A stretch of DNA of 14,651 bases from Opitutia bacterium (lineage in GTDB: Bacteria; Verrucomicrobiota; Verrucomicrobiia; Opitutales; UBA953). The stretch is taken from contig JAJPZB010000091.1 in NCBI GenBank assembly GCA_021204635.1, forward strand, positions 1 through 14,651. The letters run 5' to 3'. Positions 1 through 7,296 of this stretch are shown piece by piece (the first letter of the stretch is position 1; every line of letters begins with the position of its first letter). The position numbers were made by a program, and so were the translations under genes. The notes below the pieces were generated by a model that did not search any database, was not told the origin of the DNA, and was given only the letters and a program-made list of their open reading frames with translations.

Positions 1-2
1 CC

Positions 3-23
3 CTCCCGCTAACTTAGCGGGAG
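3..23. repeat. Perfect 9-bp inverted repeat (hairpin)
   Basis: The arms at 3-11 (CTCCCGCTA) and 15-23 (TAGCGGGAG) are perfectly complementary around a 3-nt loop. There is no T-tract on the + side. The - side runs off the window, so it could be the terminator stem of a gene to the left, but this cannot be judged here. Confidence 0.6.
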
Positions 24-50
24 AATTACGTGTGGGATTCGGCATCGCAG

Positions 51-76
51 GTGGGAAGCCGGGTTGGTGGTGGCGG
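51..76 (+). repeat. G-rich intergenic motif, copy near left edge
   Basis: It contains GCCGGGTTGGTGGTGGCGG. Almost the same string (GTGGGAGCCGGGTTGGTGG) forms part of the 29-bp tandem unit at 14549-14622 at the other end of the window. Several GG/GGG tracts sit close together, so a quadruplex on the + strand is possible. Confidence 0.6.
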
Positions 77-121
77 CAGAGTGCTGCGGGAGGAGTTTGT
101 GGTGAGGATTTTTTCGGAGGG

Positions 122-167
122 GTTCGTGGTGGGACTTGGGTTCGTGGTGGGACTTGGGTTCGTGGCG
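122..167 (+). repeat. 18-bp G-rich tandem repeat, about 2.5 copies
   Basis: The unit GTTCGTGGTGGGACTTGG occurs at 122-139 and 140-157, and a third partial copy begins at 158. It lies about 90 bp upstream of the rnr start. It is not a CRISPR array, because the copies are contiguous with no spacers. Confidence 0.8.
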
Positions 168-258
168 AATAATTTTACTGCGATTTGTTGTGTGAAATTT
201 GAGACTGTTCGTGGCGGCGAGAACGCCTGAGAATAAAACGACAAGGAAAAAAACGATA

Positions 259-2631
259 ATGGATATTGAAGAAAAATTGTTGGAATTTATGCGGCGCAAG
301 GACTACACGCCGCTACGCGCCGACGAGCTTTACAAGGCGATTGGTGGCGGGATTGCGTTTGCGAGACTCAAGAAAAATCTGCAGCGCCTCGTGCGCGACG
401 GGAAAATCGCACAGATAAAACGCGACAAATTTTGCTTGCCGCGCGACGCCGATCTCGTCACCGGAAAAATTTATTTTCGTCAGAGCGGTTCCGCCAAGCT
501 TTTGCCTGACGCGAGCGACGATGGCGCCGAGCCGCACGAGCCCGTCCACATTCGCGCGGAGGACACAGGCGTTGCGCTCCATGGCGACCGTGTTGTCGTG
601 CGAATCGAGAAGAAAAAGCGGCGGGGCGGCTTTCGCGAGCGCTATGCGCAGGACGACAATTTCGAGTTTGGCTCTGTTGTCGAGGTGCTCGAACGCGCAT
701 TTTCTACGACGACGGGGACGCTCCACAAGGACAGATATGCGTGGTTGGTGACGCCGGATGATCCGCGAATTGGTCGCGAAATTATCGTGCCCGACCCGAG
801 TCGCTCGCTGTTGTTCCCGCAGCCGAAGGACGGGGAGAAAGTTGTCGTGCGCCTCAACGAATGGCGCCGCCGCAACGAGGTGATTACGGGCGAGATTGAA
901 AAGGTTTTCGGCGTTTCACACACGCCTCTCGCCGAGTATCGCGCGATTTTGTATCGCTACAATTTGTCGTCGGAATTCCCCGAGGCGGTTTGCCGCGAGG
1001 TCGCCGCATTTCCCGAGGAAGTTGATATCCGCGAGATGAAAGGGCGCAAAGACATTCGCTCGATTTTCACGATAACGATTGACCCCGATGACGCGAAGGA
1101 CTTTGACGACGCGTTGTCGGTGGAATTTCTGCCGGGCGGTAAAAAACGAATCGGCGTCCACATCGCCGATGTCGCGCATTACGTGCGCGCGGGAACGGCT
1201 CTCGACGCGGAGGCGCGTTCGCGCGGCAATTCGACGTATCTCGTCGGCACCGTGATTCCCATGCTTCCGCATGCGCTTTCGAGCGGCTTGTGCTCGCTCA
1301 TCGAGAACGAAAATCGGCTCACGAAATCCGTTTTCATGACATTTTCGGAGAAGGGCGAAATTTTGGGAACGGAGTTCGCGAACACTGTTATTTCTTCGCG
1401 AAAAAGGCTGACGTATGGGCAGACGCTCGCGTTCATGAAAGAGGACGACAATGCCCGCGTGCGCGCGTTTCCGCGAATTCCCGCGCACCAATCGGGCCAT
1501 CCCGGGCGCGCACTCGCGGACCTGAATGACGCCGAGCTCGACGAAATCCGCGCCGGCATTCGCGCGTTGTGGGGAATTGCAAAAATTTTGCGCGAACGGC
1601 GAATGGCGCACGGTGCTCTCGACCTCGATATGCCGGAGGTGAAAATCTACGTGGATGCCGATGGTTATGCGGATCACATCGCGCGCGTCGAGCACGACGA
1701 ATCGCACCAACTCGTTGAAGAATTCATGCTCGCCGCAAACGAGATTGTCGCGCGAACGTTTTTTCAGGCGCATTTCCCGTTTATCTCGCGTGTGCACGAT
1801 GCACCTGAGCCGGGGAAATTATCGGAGTTGCGCGAAGAATTGCTTGCCGCCGGAATCAAGATTGGCGACCTGACGAAGCGTTCCGAAGTCGTGAAACTGC
1901 TGAACATTTTGAAGACGCGGGAAGACGGATATTTCTTGCGGCTGCAGTTTTTGCGGAGCATGAAGCAGGCGTGTTATCGCCCGAAGGCTGATGGTCACTA
2001 CGGTTTGGCGAAGACGTATTATGCGCATTTCACCTCGCCGATTCGCAGGTATGCCGACCTCACTGTGCACCGTGTATTTGATTTTTACTTACAAAAAAAT
2101 CGCTTGGCGACAGCACCGGCAAAGAAAGTCGCCCCGAGCACACTCGCCGAATTGGCGGCGACGGCGGAGCACATTTCCGAGACGGAAAGGACGTCGATGG
2201 AGGCAGAGCGCGAATCCACGAAAATCAAGCAGCTCGAATATTTCGAGCGCGAGGCTGGGAAACGCCACAAGACCAATTTTGACGCGGTGATAACGGACAT
2301 TCGCAACAGCGGAATGTTTGTCGAGCTCACGGTTTCGCAGGCGTTCGGCATGGTTCCGATGTCGGCGATGACGGACGATTTGTATTATGTTTCTGCGGAC
2401 GAGACGTCGCTCGTCGGGCGCCGTTCGCGCAAGTTGTACAAACTCGGGCAAATCATTCCCGTGCAGGTTTTGAGCGTCGATCGCGTTCGCCGGCTTATGG
2501 ATTTTTGCATTGCGCCGGTTTCGCCGGCGGAGGCGAAGTATCGCGTACCCGTTGTCGCGGGCGCGCGTCGCTTGCCGGTTCAGGAACTCGCGAAATTGCG
2601 GCGGAAGGGCGGGAAGCGGCGCAGGCGGTAA
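259..2631 (+). CDS. rnr: Ribonuclease R (RNB-family 3'-5' exoribonuclease)
   Basis: RNase R degrades RNA processively from the 3' end, including structured mRNA and rRNA, in the cytoplasm. I start at ATG 259, giving 790 aa (E. coli RNase R is about 813). AAGGAAA at 243-249 is a well-spaced ribosome binding site, whereas an in-frame GTG at 199 would add 20 unconserved residues. In order the protein shows an N-terminal winged-helix/basic region (about 1-65), cold-shock-like OB folds (about 70-240), the RNB catalytic domain (about 255-600), an S1 domain (about 668-755) and a lysine/arginine-rich tail ending KGGKRRRR. The metal-binding signature IDPDDAKDFDDAL places Asp275, Asp281, Asp283 and Asp284 where E. 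coli has 272, 278, 280 and 281. The RNB motif around HALSSGLCSL is also present. A Pro/His-rich stretch near residues 405-425 of the RNB domain may be a lineage-specific insertion. The gene converges on the ABC transporter with only 22 bp between stops and no visible terminator. Confidence 0.95.
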   Translation: MDIEEKLLEFMRRKDYTPLRADELYKAIGGGIAFARLKKNLQRLVRDGKIAQIKRDKFCLPRDADLVTGKIYFRQSGSAKLLPDASDDGAEPHEPVHIRAEDTGVALHGDRVVVRIEKKKRRGGFRERYAQDDNFEFGSVVEVLERAFSTTTGTLHKDRYAWLVTPDDPRIGREIIVPDPSRSLLFPQPKDGEKVVVRLNEWRRRNEVITGEIEKVFGVSHTPLAEYRAILYRYNLSSEFPEAVCREVAAFPEEVDIREMKGRKDIRSIFTITIDPDDAKDFDDALSVEFLPGGKKRIGVHIADVAHYVRAGTALDAEARSRGNSTYLVGTVIPMLPHALSSGLCSLIENENRLTKSVFMTFSEKGEILGTEFANTVISSRKRLTYGQTLAFMKEDDNARVRAFPRIPAHQSGHPGRALADLNDAELDEIRAGIRALWGIAKILRERRMAHGALDLDMPEVKIYVDADGYADHIARVEHDESHQLVEEFMLAANEIVARTFFQAHFPFISRVHDAPEPGKLSELREELLAAGIKIGDLTKRSEVVKLLNILKTREDGYFLRLQFLRSMKQACYRPKADGHYGLAKTYYAHFTSPIRRYADLTVHRVFDFYLQKNRLATAPAKKVAPSTLAELAATAEHISETERTSMEAERESTKIKQLEYFEREAGKRHKTNFDAVITDIRNSGMFVELTVSQAFGMVPMSAMTDDLYYVSADETSLVGRRSRKLYKLGQIIPVQVLSVDRVRRLMDFCIAPVSPAEAKYRVPVVAGARRLPVQELAKLRRKGGKRRRR

Positions 2632-2653
2632 GTTGCGCTCCCGTTGCCGCAGT

Positions 2654-4378
2654 TCAGAGCGGGCGGCGTTGCATGCAGCCGATGAACACGAGAATTGCGC
2701 CGCCGATGGCGTGCAAGACGAGGACGCAGAGGCTGACGTTGACGCTGAAAATTTCCGCGTTCGCGTTCATTTTCGTGTATGCGTCGTAAATTGCGCTCGT
2801 ACTCATTGCGTCAAAAAATCCCGACCAGCCCCAGAACACATTGATGAACGGGCGGAAAACCCAGACGAGCGCCTTCGGCAATTCGAGCACGATTCCGGAA
2901 AGGGGGAGCTGGAAACCGACGAGGTAAATCGATAGCAGTGAGGCCTTTTCCGGCGATTTCATCAGCGCGGAAAACCCGAGGCAGATTAGCGTCATCGCGA
3001 CGCATACGCCCGACATTGTCGCGATTTGCGGGAGCCACTCGCCGGGGAATTTGCAAATCACTTTCACGAAAACGCACATCCACGCGCCTTGGAAAATCGC
3101 GATTAGCGCGGTGAACAAAATTTTGGAAAGCGCGTAGGCGGCGGGACGAAGCCCCGTCATGCGCTCTTTTTCGTAGAGATTTCGCTCGGCGGCAATCTCG
3201 CGCCCACCGTTGTTTGCGCCCATGAGCGCGAGCAAAATCACCTGAAACAAAACGAGACCCGTCGCGAGTGTTGCGACCGCCGAATTTTTCAGCTGAACCT
3301 GAATTGCCTGCTCAAAAACCGAGAGCGAAATCATCTGCATTTCGTCTATCGGAAGTACTTGCACCTGCGGTAAGCCGTCGAGCGCAAACAGCACGACAAT
3401 GCACGGGAAGCCAAACGTTATCGCGAGCGTCAGCGCGAGATAGCCGGCGTCGCGAAACAGCAGGCGGAAGCGGCGCGCGAGCAGGGTGAATAGCTGCGAC
3501 AAAAAACCGGCGTGCTCCGTTTGCGACAATGCGGCTTTGGGTTTGTCGTCTGTGGCATTATCGTCAGCGGCGTCAACGTCGGCATTGTCGTCGCAGAAAT
3601 TTTCGGGGTCTGCGCCGTAAATTTCATCGCGGGATTCCTGCCATTTTTGCACCCAGAAATCGGTTGGGTGGCTCTCCATGCTGTTGTAGAGCTGGAGCGG
3701 ATTTTCGATTTCAAAATATTTGCAAAGCTCGGGAAAACTCCCTTGGAAAATGACGTTGCCGGCACTGACGACGGTTATCGTGTTGAAGAGCGGGAGTTTG
3801 GCGAGATTGTGAATTATGCAAATTATTGTCTTGCCATCGCTCTCGATGAGCTCGCGCATGAGCCCGAGAAGTTCGTCCTCCGAGTTCGGGTCGAGGCCGC
3901 TCGTGACTTCGTCGCACACGAGATATCGCGGTGCGAGTGTGAGTTCCAAGCCAAGGCCGACGCGGCGAGTTTGCCCGCCGGAGAGCGAGCCGACGAGTTT
4001 GTCGGCGTGCGGCGCGAGCTTTGTCGTTTCAAGTACGGATTGCAGGCGGCGCTCGCGCTCATGCCTGTCGGCAACATTCAGCGCGAGCGCGTAGCGGAAC
4101 GTTTCCTCGACCGTAAGATTCGGCTGCGCGAGTGTGAATTGTGGGGCAAAGCCGATTGCGCCGGCGATCTCGTCGCAGCTGTGAATTTGCTCGCCGTCAA
4201 ACTCCGCAATCCCCGTGCGCTTTATCATGCCGAGAATTGCCTTCATCAGCGTCGTTTTTCCGCAGCCCGACGGCCCGATGACGGCGTGCATTTTGCCGCT
4301 TGAAAAAATCGCGTCGGCATTGCAGAGGATTCTTTTCCCGTCGGCAGTTTCGACGGAGAGCTGAGTGCAGGAGAGCAT
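2654..4378 (-). CDS. ABCG/White-type fused ABC transporter (ATPase + permease)
   Basis: This 574-aa half-transporter has an N-terminal ATPase followed by an ABC2-type membrane domain, the order found in the White/ABCG family. The ATPase shows Walker A GPSGCGKT (35-42), signature LSGGQ (132-136), Walker B ending VCDE (Asp156, Glu157) and the H-loop His190. HPTDFW at about 237-242 resembles the NPADF motif of ABCG linkers. An acidic linker (257-278, many Asp) leads to about six membrane segments (about 310-570). The stretch NGGREIAAERNLYEKERMTG after the second segment is characteristic of the family. It should dimerise in the inner membrane, and the substrate is unknown. The start at 4378 lacks a Shine-Dalgarno sequence but is preceded by an A/T-rich leader. 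Before the R-M insertion this gene was simply divergent from the prepilin peptidase gene. Export of a lipid or hydrophobic compound is plausible from the family but unproven. Confidence 0.9.
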   Translation of the reverse strand: MLSCTQLSVETADGKRILCNADAIFSSGKMHAVIGPSGCGKTTLMKAILGMIKRTGIAEFDGEQIHSCDEIAGAIGFAPQFTLAQPNLTVEETFRYALALNVADRHERERRLQSVLETTKLAPHADKLVGSLSGGQTRRVGLGLELTLAPRYLVCDEVTSGLDPNSEDELLGLMRELIESDGKTIICIIHNLAKLPLFNTITVVSAGNVIFQGSFPELCKYFEIENPLQLYNSMESHPTDFWVQKWQESRDEIYGADPENFCDDNADVDAADDNATDDKPKAALSQTEHAGFLSQLFTLLARRFRLLFRDAGYLALTLAITFGFPCIVVLFALDGLPQVQVLPIDEMQMISLSVFEQAIQVQLKNSAVATLATGLVLFQVILLALMGANNGGREIAAERNLYEKERMTGLRPAAYALSKILFTALIAIFQGAWMCVFVKVICKFPGEWLPQIATMSGVCVAMTLICLGFSALMKSPEKASLLSIYLVGFQLPLSGIVLELPKALVWVFRPFINVFWGWSGFFDAMSTSAIYDAYTKMNANAEIFSVNVSLCVLVLHAIGGAILVFIGCMQRRPL

Positions 4379-4458
4379 TTTGAATTTTGTTTTGTGAGGG
4401 GAAAAATTCGCGAGTGTCGGGGCGGCAGAGAGGGCGCGGGCGAACGCGGCGTTCCGAA

Positions 4459-4546
4459 AATGGAATTTTCAAAGGGCAGGGGGCGCAATTCAAAAATCGC
4501 GTTGCGGTTGCCTCTCTCCAAAATTTAGCCTTGCCCCGTGCTCGAA
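4459..4546 (+). repeat. 88-bp long direct repeat, left copy (target duplication)
   Basis: It is identical to 7209-7296 except for one base (C at 4535, A at 7285). The offset between copies is 2750 bp. It lies between the ABC transporter and the methyltransferase. It includes the GTG CTC GAA that, in the right copy, are the first three codons of the prepilin peptidase. This copy keeps the original upstream neighbour, so it probably holds the ancestral promoter region, now placed to drive the R-M genes. Confidence 0.95.
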
Positions 4547-4603
4547 GATGAGGGAGTAGCAATTTTGTTTTGCAAACTGGACAAGAAAAACATAGCAGAT
4601 TGA
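4538..4603 (+). CDS. Putative 21-codon leader ORF before the methyltransferase
   Basis: The reading frame uses the duplicated GTG start of the prepilin peptidase and reads MLEDEGVAILFCKLDKKNIA followed by D and a TGA stop at 4601-4603. The methyltransferase ATG begins at 4607, three bases later. The first three codons come from the repeat and the rest from the inserted DNA. If the native GTG is used for initiation, ribosomes would end next to the methyltransferase start and could re-initiate there, which would help because that start has no clear Shine-Dalgarno sequence. This is a positional argument only. The peptide has no recognised function and may not be made. Confidence 0.35.
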   Translation: MLEDEGVAILFCKLDKKNIAD

Positions 4604-4606
4604 ACG

Positions 4607-5686
4607 ATGATTTTCAGATTAGGCGAGTTGTTTTGCGGACCAGGTGGGCTCGCGTATGGAGCAATGAACGCGCGCATTGAGAATCTTAACTATAGAATAG
4701 TTCATCAATGGGCGAATGATTACGACCTATCGACGTGCAAGACCTATATTAGGAATATTTGCCCTGATAGACCAGAGAGCGTTATATGCAAAGACGTTCA
4801 CGATCTGGACATTTCTAAACTGGGAGCGATCGATGCATTGGCATTTGGGTTTCCGTGCAATGATTTCTCGGTCGTTGGGGAACAACTTGGGTTTAACGGG
4901 AAATACGGTCCTCTCTATTCATACGGAATAAAAGTTCTAAGGCTTTACCACCCTCAGTGGTTTTTGGCGGAGAATGTTGGTGGATTACAAAGTGCAAATG
5001 GGGGCGGTGCGTTTCGATCGATAATGTCCGACATGCGCAAAGCCGGATATAGGCTCTATCCTAATCTGTACAAATTTGAGGAATACGGAATTCCACAATC
5101 TCGGCATAGAGTTATAATTGTCGGGATCAGGGATGATTTGCCATATGTGTTTAAAATTCCAGCTCCGACGAAGAAGATTAAGACGTGTCGCGAGGCATTG
5201 GAGATTCCTTCGATTGCATGCGATGCTCCAAACAATGAAAAAACTAAGCAGTCGACACAAGTTGTTGAGCGCCTTTCTCACATAAAACCGGGAGAGAATG
5301 CGTTTACGGCTAAATTGCCAGAAAATTTACAACTGAATGTTAGAGGTGCAAGAATAAGCCAGATATACAAGCGCTTGGATCCGGATAAGCCCGCATATAC
5401 AGTGACAGGTTCTGGTGGTGGTGGTACGCACATATACCATTGGTCAGAACCGCGGGCCTTGACAAATCGGGAGAGAGCAAGGCTTCAAACTTTTCCTGAT
5501 GAATATGTGTTTGTGGGGTCAAAAGAAGAGGTTCGCAAGCAGATTGGTATGGCAGTTCCAGCTCAAGGCGCGAAATTAATTTTTGAAGCAATATTGAGAA
5601 CGTTTGCTATGATTCCATATGATAGCGTACGTGCAAATTTGGAGGAGGATAAGCAAATCACATGGGACAAGATTATTGGTGGGTAA
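4607..5686 (+). CDS. DNA (cytosine-5-)-methyltransferase of a type II R-M system
   Basis: It transfers a methyl group from S-adenosylmethionine to C5 of cytosine in a specific site, protecting host DNA from the partner nuclease. The 359-aa protein carries the ordered m5C motifs: motif I LFCGPGG (8-14), motif IV with catalytic Cys84 in GFPCNDFS, motif VI ENV (122-124), motif VIII QSRHRV (164-169), motif IX RALTNRERARLQTFPD (about 283-298) and motif X QIGMAVP (312-318). The target recognition region lies between VIII and IX and contains YTVTGSGGGGTHIYHW. I cannot read the target site from it. The C-terminus overlaps the endonuclease start by 25 bp, so the pair is one operon. Base and codon use (frequent ATA, AGA, AGG) is more A/T-rich than in neighbouring genes, suggesting horizontal gain. 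There is no separate controller-protein gene. Confidence 0.93.
   Translation: MIFRLGELFCGPGGLAYGAMNARIENLNYRIVHQWANDYDLSTCKTYIRNICPDRPESVICKDVHDLDISKLGAIDALAFGFPCNDFSVVGEQLGFNGKYGPLYSYGIKVLRLYHPQWFLAENVGGLQSANGGGAFRSIMSDMRKAGYRLYPNLYKFEEYGIPQSRHRVIIVGIRDDLPYVFKIPAPTKKIKTCREALEIPSIACDAPNNEKTKQSTQVVERLSHIKPGENAFTAKLPENLQLNVRGARISQIYKRLDPDKPAYTVTGSGGGGTHIYHWSEPRALTNRERARLQTFPDEYVFVGSKEEVRKQIGMAVPAQGAKLIFEAILRTFAMIPYDSVRANLEEDKQITWDKIIGG
5641..5661 (+). promoter_or_regulatory. Strong Shine-Dalgarno for the endonuclease inside the methyltransferase gene
   Basis: GGAGGAGG at 5641-5648 lies 13 bases before ATG 5662. An in-frame TAA at 5650-5652 rules out an earlier start. Most native genes here lack such a motif, so it marks the unit as adapted to a different host or to translation within an overlap. 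Confidence 0.6.
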
Positions 5687-7197
5687 CGCGACCAAAAAGG
5701 AAATTAAACTCTGTACCTGAGGAGTTGGCCGCTTTTTGTAGTGTCGCACTTGAGAAAAAATGGTTTGGGAACAGAAGTCTCCACATAGCTCTTGAGGAAG
5801 AATTGGAACGCACAGGAACCAAGCGGATCGGCGAGAGACGCGATGCTTCTGGATCTGGAGGGCGTACCCATGCAATCATGTTGTACAGTCTTGGATTATG
5901 GTTTGAGAAAAATGACAAGGTGTTCCTTACTCTTGCGGGAGAATCAATAATATCCGGGAAATCTGCGGTATCTGTTTTAACTAAACAGGTACTAAGGTTT
6001 CAATATCCATCGCCCTATTCAGAGAAAGTGAAGATTTCTCCACGGTTTCGTGTTCGACCATTCATATTTTTGTTGAGGCTGTTACTCGATCCGCGAGTTG
6101 GGAGTTTGACGCAAGATGAAATTGCATACGTTGTTACAATAAATGCAGAAAATGAAACAGAACGGTGTTTTGAAGATGTTGTAGGGAAACTTATGCGTTA
6201 TCGAAATTTTTCTGCCCAATGGCGAGTTTTTGGGAAAGATTATTTGTCGCAGCACCATGCGTCTGAGGTAAATCTAATGGCAGTGTCGAACACCATTATG
6301 AATTGGCTTGACTACACGCAACTTGTTTACAGGGAAGGGAGTGTGATATGCGTTTCGCCCGATAAGATTTCTGATGTAAAACAAATTGTAGACGGGGGTA
6401 TGTCTTTTATTAAATATCCTGACGGCGATGACATATTTCAGCGGAAATACGGTGTTGATCCTTGGCATCAGAAAGATACGCGGAATATTCTGCAGACAGG
6501 TGCAGTTTCCGTCAAAACTATTGAGCGAAACCGAATTTTGCGCGTCTTTTTCAATTATTCCTCACTGAAACCGGTGCGCATAATAGACGCGGGTGTCGTC
6601 AACTATGTCTCGCAAGAATCGGGAGTCGATGTCAAATTCACAGAAGACGTGCTACAAAGAACGTACCCGAATGGTGCATTAGGTGGGTATTTGAGCAATT
6701 ATAGGAGTATGGCATTTAAAGGTAGGGATGAGGCGGTGGATTTTGAAAAAGCGACGGCTAATTTGTTCCAAGATGTATTCGGGTACAAAACCATACACTT
6801 GGGGCAAACGGGAGCCAAGTCAGCTCCTGATGTACTCGTCATTTCTGATTTGGAGGGATATCAGGCTATTATAGACAACAAAGCGTACAGCAAGTACAGT
6901 ATCAGTGGAGATCACCACAACAGAATGGTTCACAACTACATTGAGGGAATTGGCAATTACAGTAAATGCAGTTTCCCTATCGGCTATTTCGCATATATAA
7001 GTGGTGGGTTTACAGAACACATAGACAGCCAAATACTGAAAGAAGTAAAAGAGTCGGGTGTTCATGGCTCCTGTATAACGGTTTCAAATCTTATCGCCAT
7101 GATTGAGACACACGTAAAAACTCCCTATTCCCATAAGAAATTGAGGGATTTGTTTGGTGTTGACAGGCAGATTTTGCTGTCAGACATCAACCCATGA
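5662..7197 (+). CDS. Type II restriction endonuclease, PD-(D/E)XK fold (AlwI-like?)
   Basis: This is the nuclease partner of the methyltransferase: 511 aa, start overlapping the upstream gene by 25 bp. A PD-(D/E)XK active site is visible as PD (Asp390) followed by strand and turn and then DNK (Asp405, Lys407), preceded by a helix with FEKA (near 365) that often supplies a further acidic residue. The N-terminal half has YWWVTRP at the start, then a small-domain pattern with LTLAGESI and VLRFQYPSPY. From memory this resembles the AlwI family (PF09491), but I could not search. It is soluble, with no signal peptide or membrane segment. The stop lies 11 bp before the right repeat copy, so the two genes almost fill the inserted segment. 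Base composition matches the methyltransferase and differs from flanking DNA. It is most likely functional, as no internal stop or frameshift is seen. The recognition site is unknown. Confidence 0.8.
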   Translation: MGQDYWWVTRPKRKLNSVPEELAAFCSVALEKKWFGNRSLHIALEEELERTGTKRIGERRDASGSGGRTHAIMLYSLGLWFEKNDKVFLTLAGESIISGKSAVSVLTKQVLRFQYPSPYSEKVKISPRFRVRPFIFLLRLLLDPRVGSLTQDEIAYVVTINAENETERCFEDVVGKLMRYRNFSAQWRVFGKDYLSQHHASEVNLMAVSNTIMNWLDYTQLVYREGSVICVSPDKISDVKQIVDGGMSFIKYPDGDDIFQRKYGVDPWHQKDTRNILQTGAVSVKTIERNRILRVFFNYSSLKPVRIIDAGVVNYVSQESGVDVKFTEDVLQRTYPNGALGGYLSNYRSMAFKGRDEAVDFEKATANLFQDVFGYKTIHLGQTGAKSAPDVLVISDLEGYQAIIDNKAYSKYSISGDHHNRMVHNYIEGIGNYSKCSFPIGYFAYISGGFTEHIDSQILKEVKESGVHGSCITVSNLIAMIETHVKTPYSHKKLRDLFGVDRQILLSDINP

Positions 7198-7208
7198 ATA
7201 TCTCGCAG

Positions 7209-7296
7209 AATGGAATTTTCAAAGGGCAGGGGGCGCAATTCAAAAATCGCGTTGCGGTTGCCTCTCTCCAAAATTTAGCCTTGCACCGTGCTCGAA
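7209..7296 (+). repeat. 88-bp long direct repeat, right copy
   Basis: This partner of 4459-4546 has 87 of 88 bases identical. It begins 11 bp after the endonuclease stop and runs into the first three codons of the prepilin peptidase. It therefore rebuilds that gene's start and the 79 bp in front of it after the insertion. Confidence 0.95.

Larger units (their letters stand above)
1..258. other. Non-coding leader region before rnr
   Basis: No convincing gene lies here. The minus-strand open frames across it encode only low-complexity Pro/His/Thr repeats that follow from the G-rich DNA repeats, so I do not call them. The region holds a perfect hairpin near the left edge and two groups of G-rich repeats, listed separately. 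The RNase R promoter should be here, but I cannot single out a -35/-10 pair with confidence. Confidence 0.6.

Noticed and set aside
122..167. CRISPR array
   Set aside because: Repeat units are contiguous with no spacers, and no cas genes are nearby. The same holds for the 14549-14622 repeat.
9..299. Minus-strand open frames with Pro/His/Thr repeats
   Set aside because: They arise from the complement of the 18-bp G-rich tandem repeat and overlap the start of rnr, and no protein family features are seen.
916..1797. Long minus-strand open frame inside rnr
   Set aside because: It is antisense to the RNB catalytic domain, Arg/His-rich and without domain signals.
3512..4303. Long + strand open frame opposite the ABC transporter
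   Set aside because: It is antisense to a well-supported ABC transporter gene with intact motifs, and is typical of high-GC shadow frames.
4459..7296. Insertion sequence or composite transposon around the R-M genes
   Set aside because: The repeats are direct, carry pilD start sequence, and lack inverted ends. No transposase or integrase is encoded between them.
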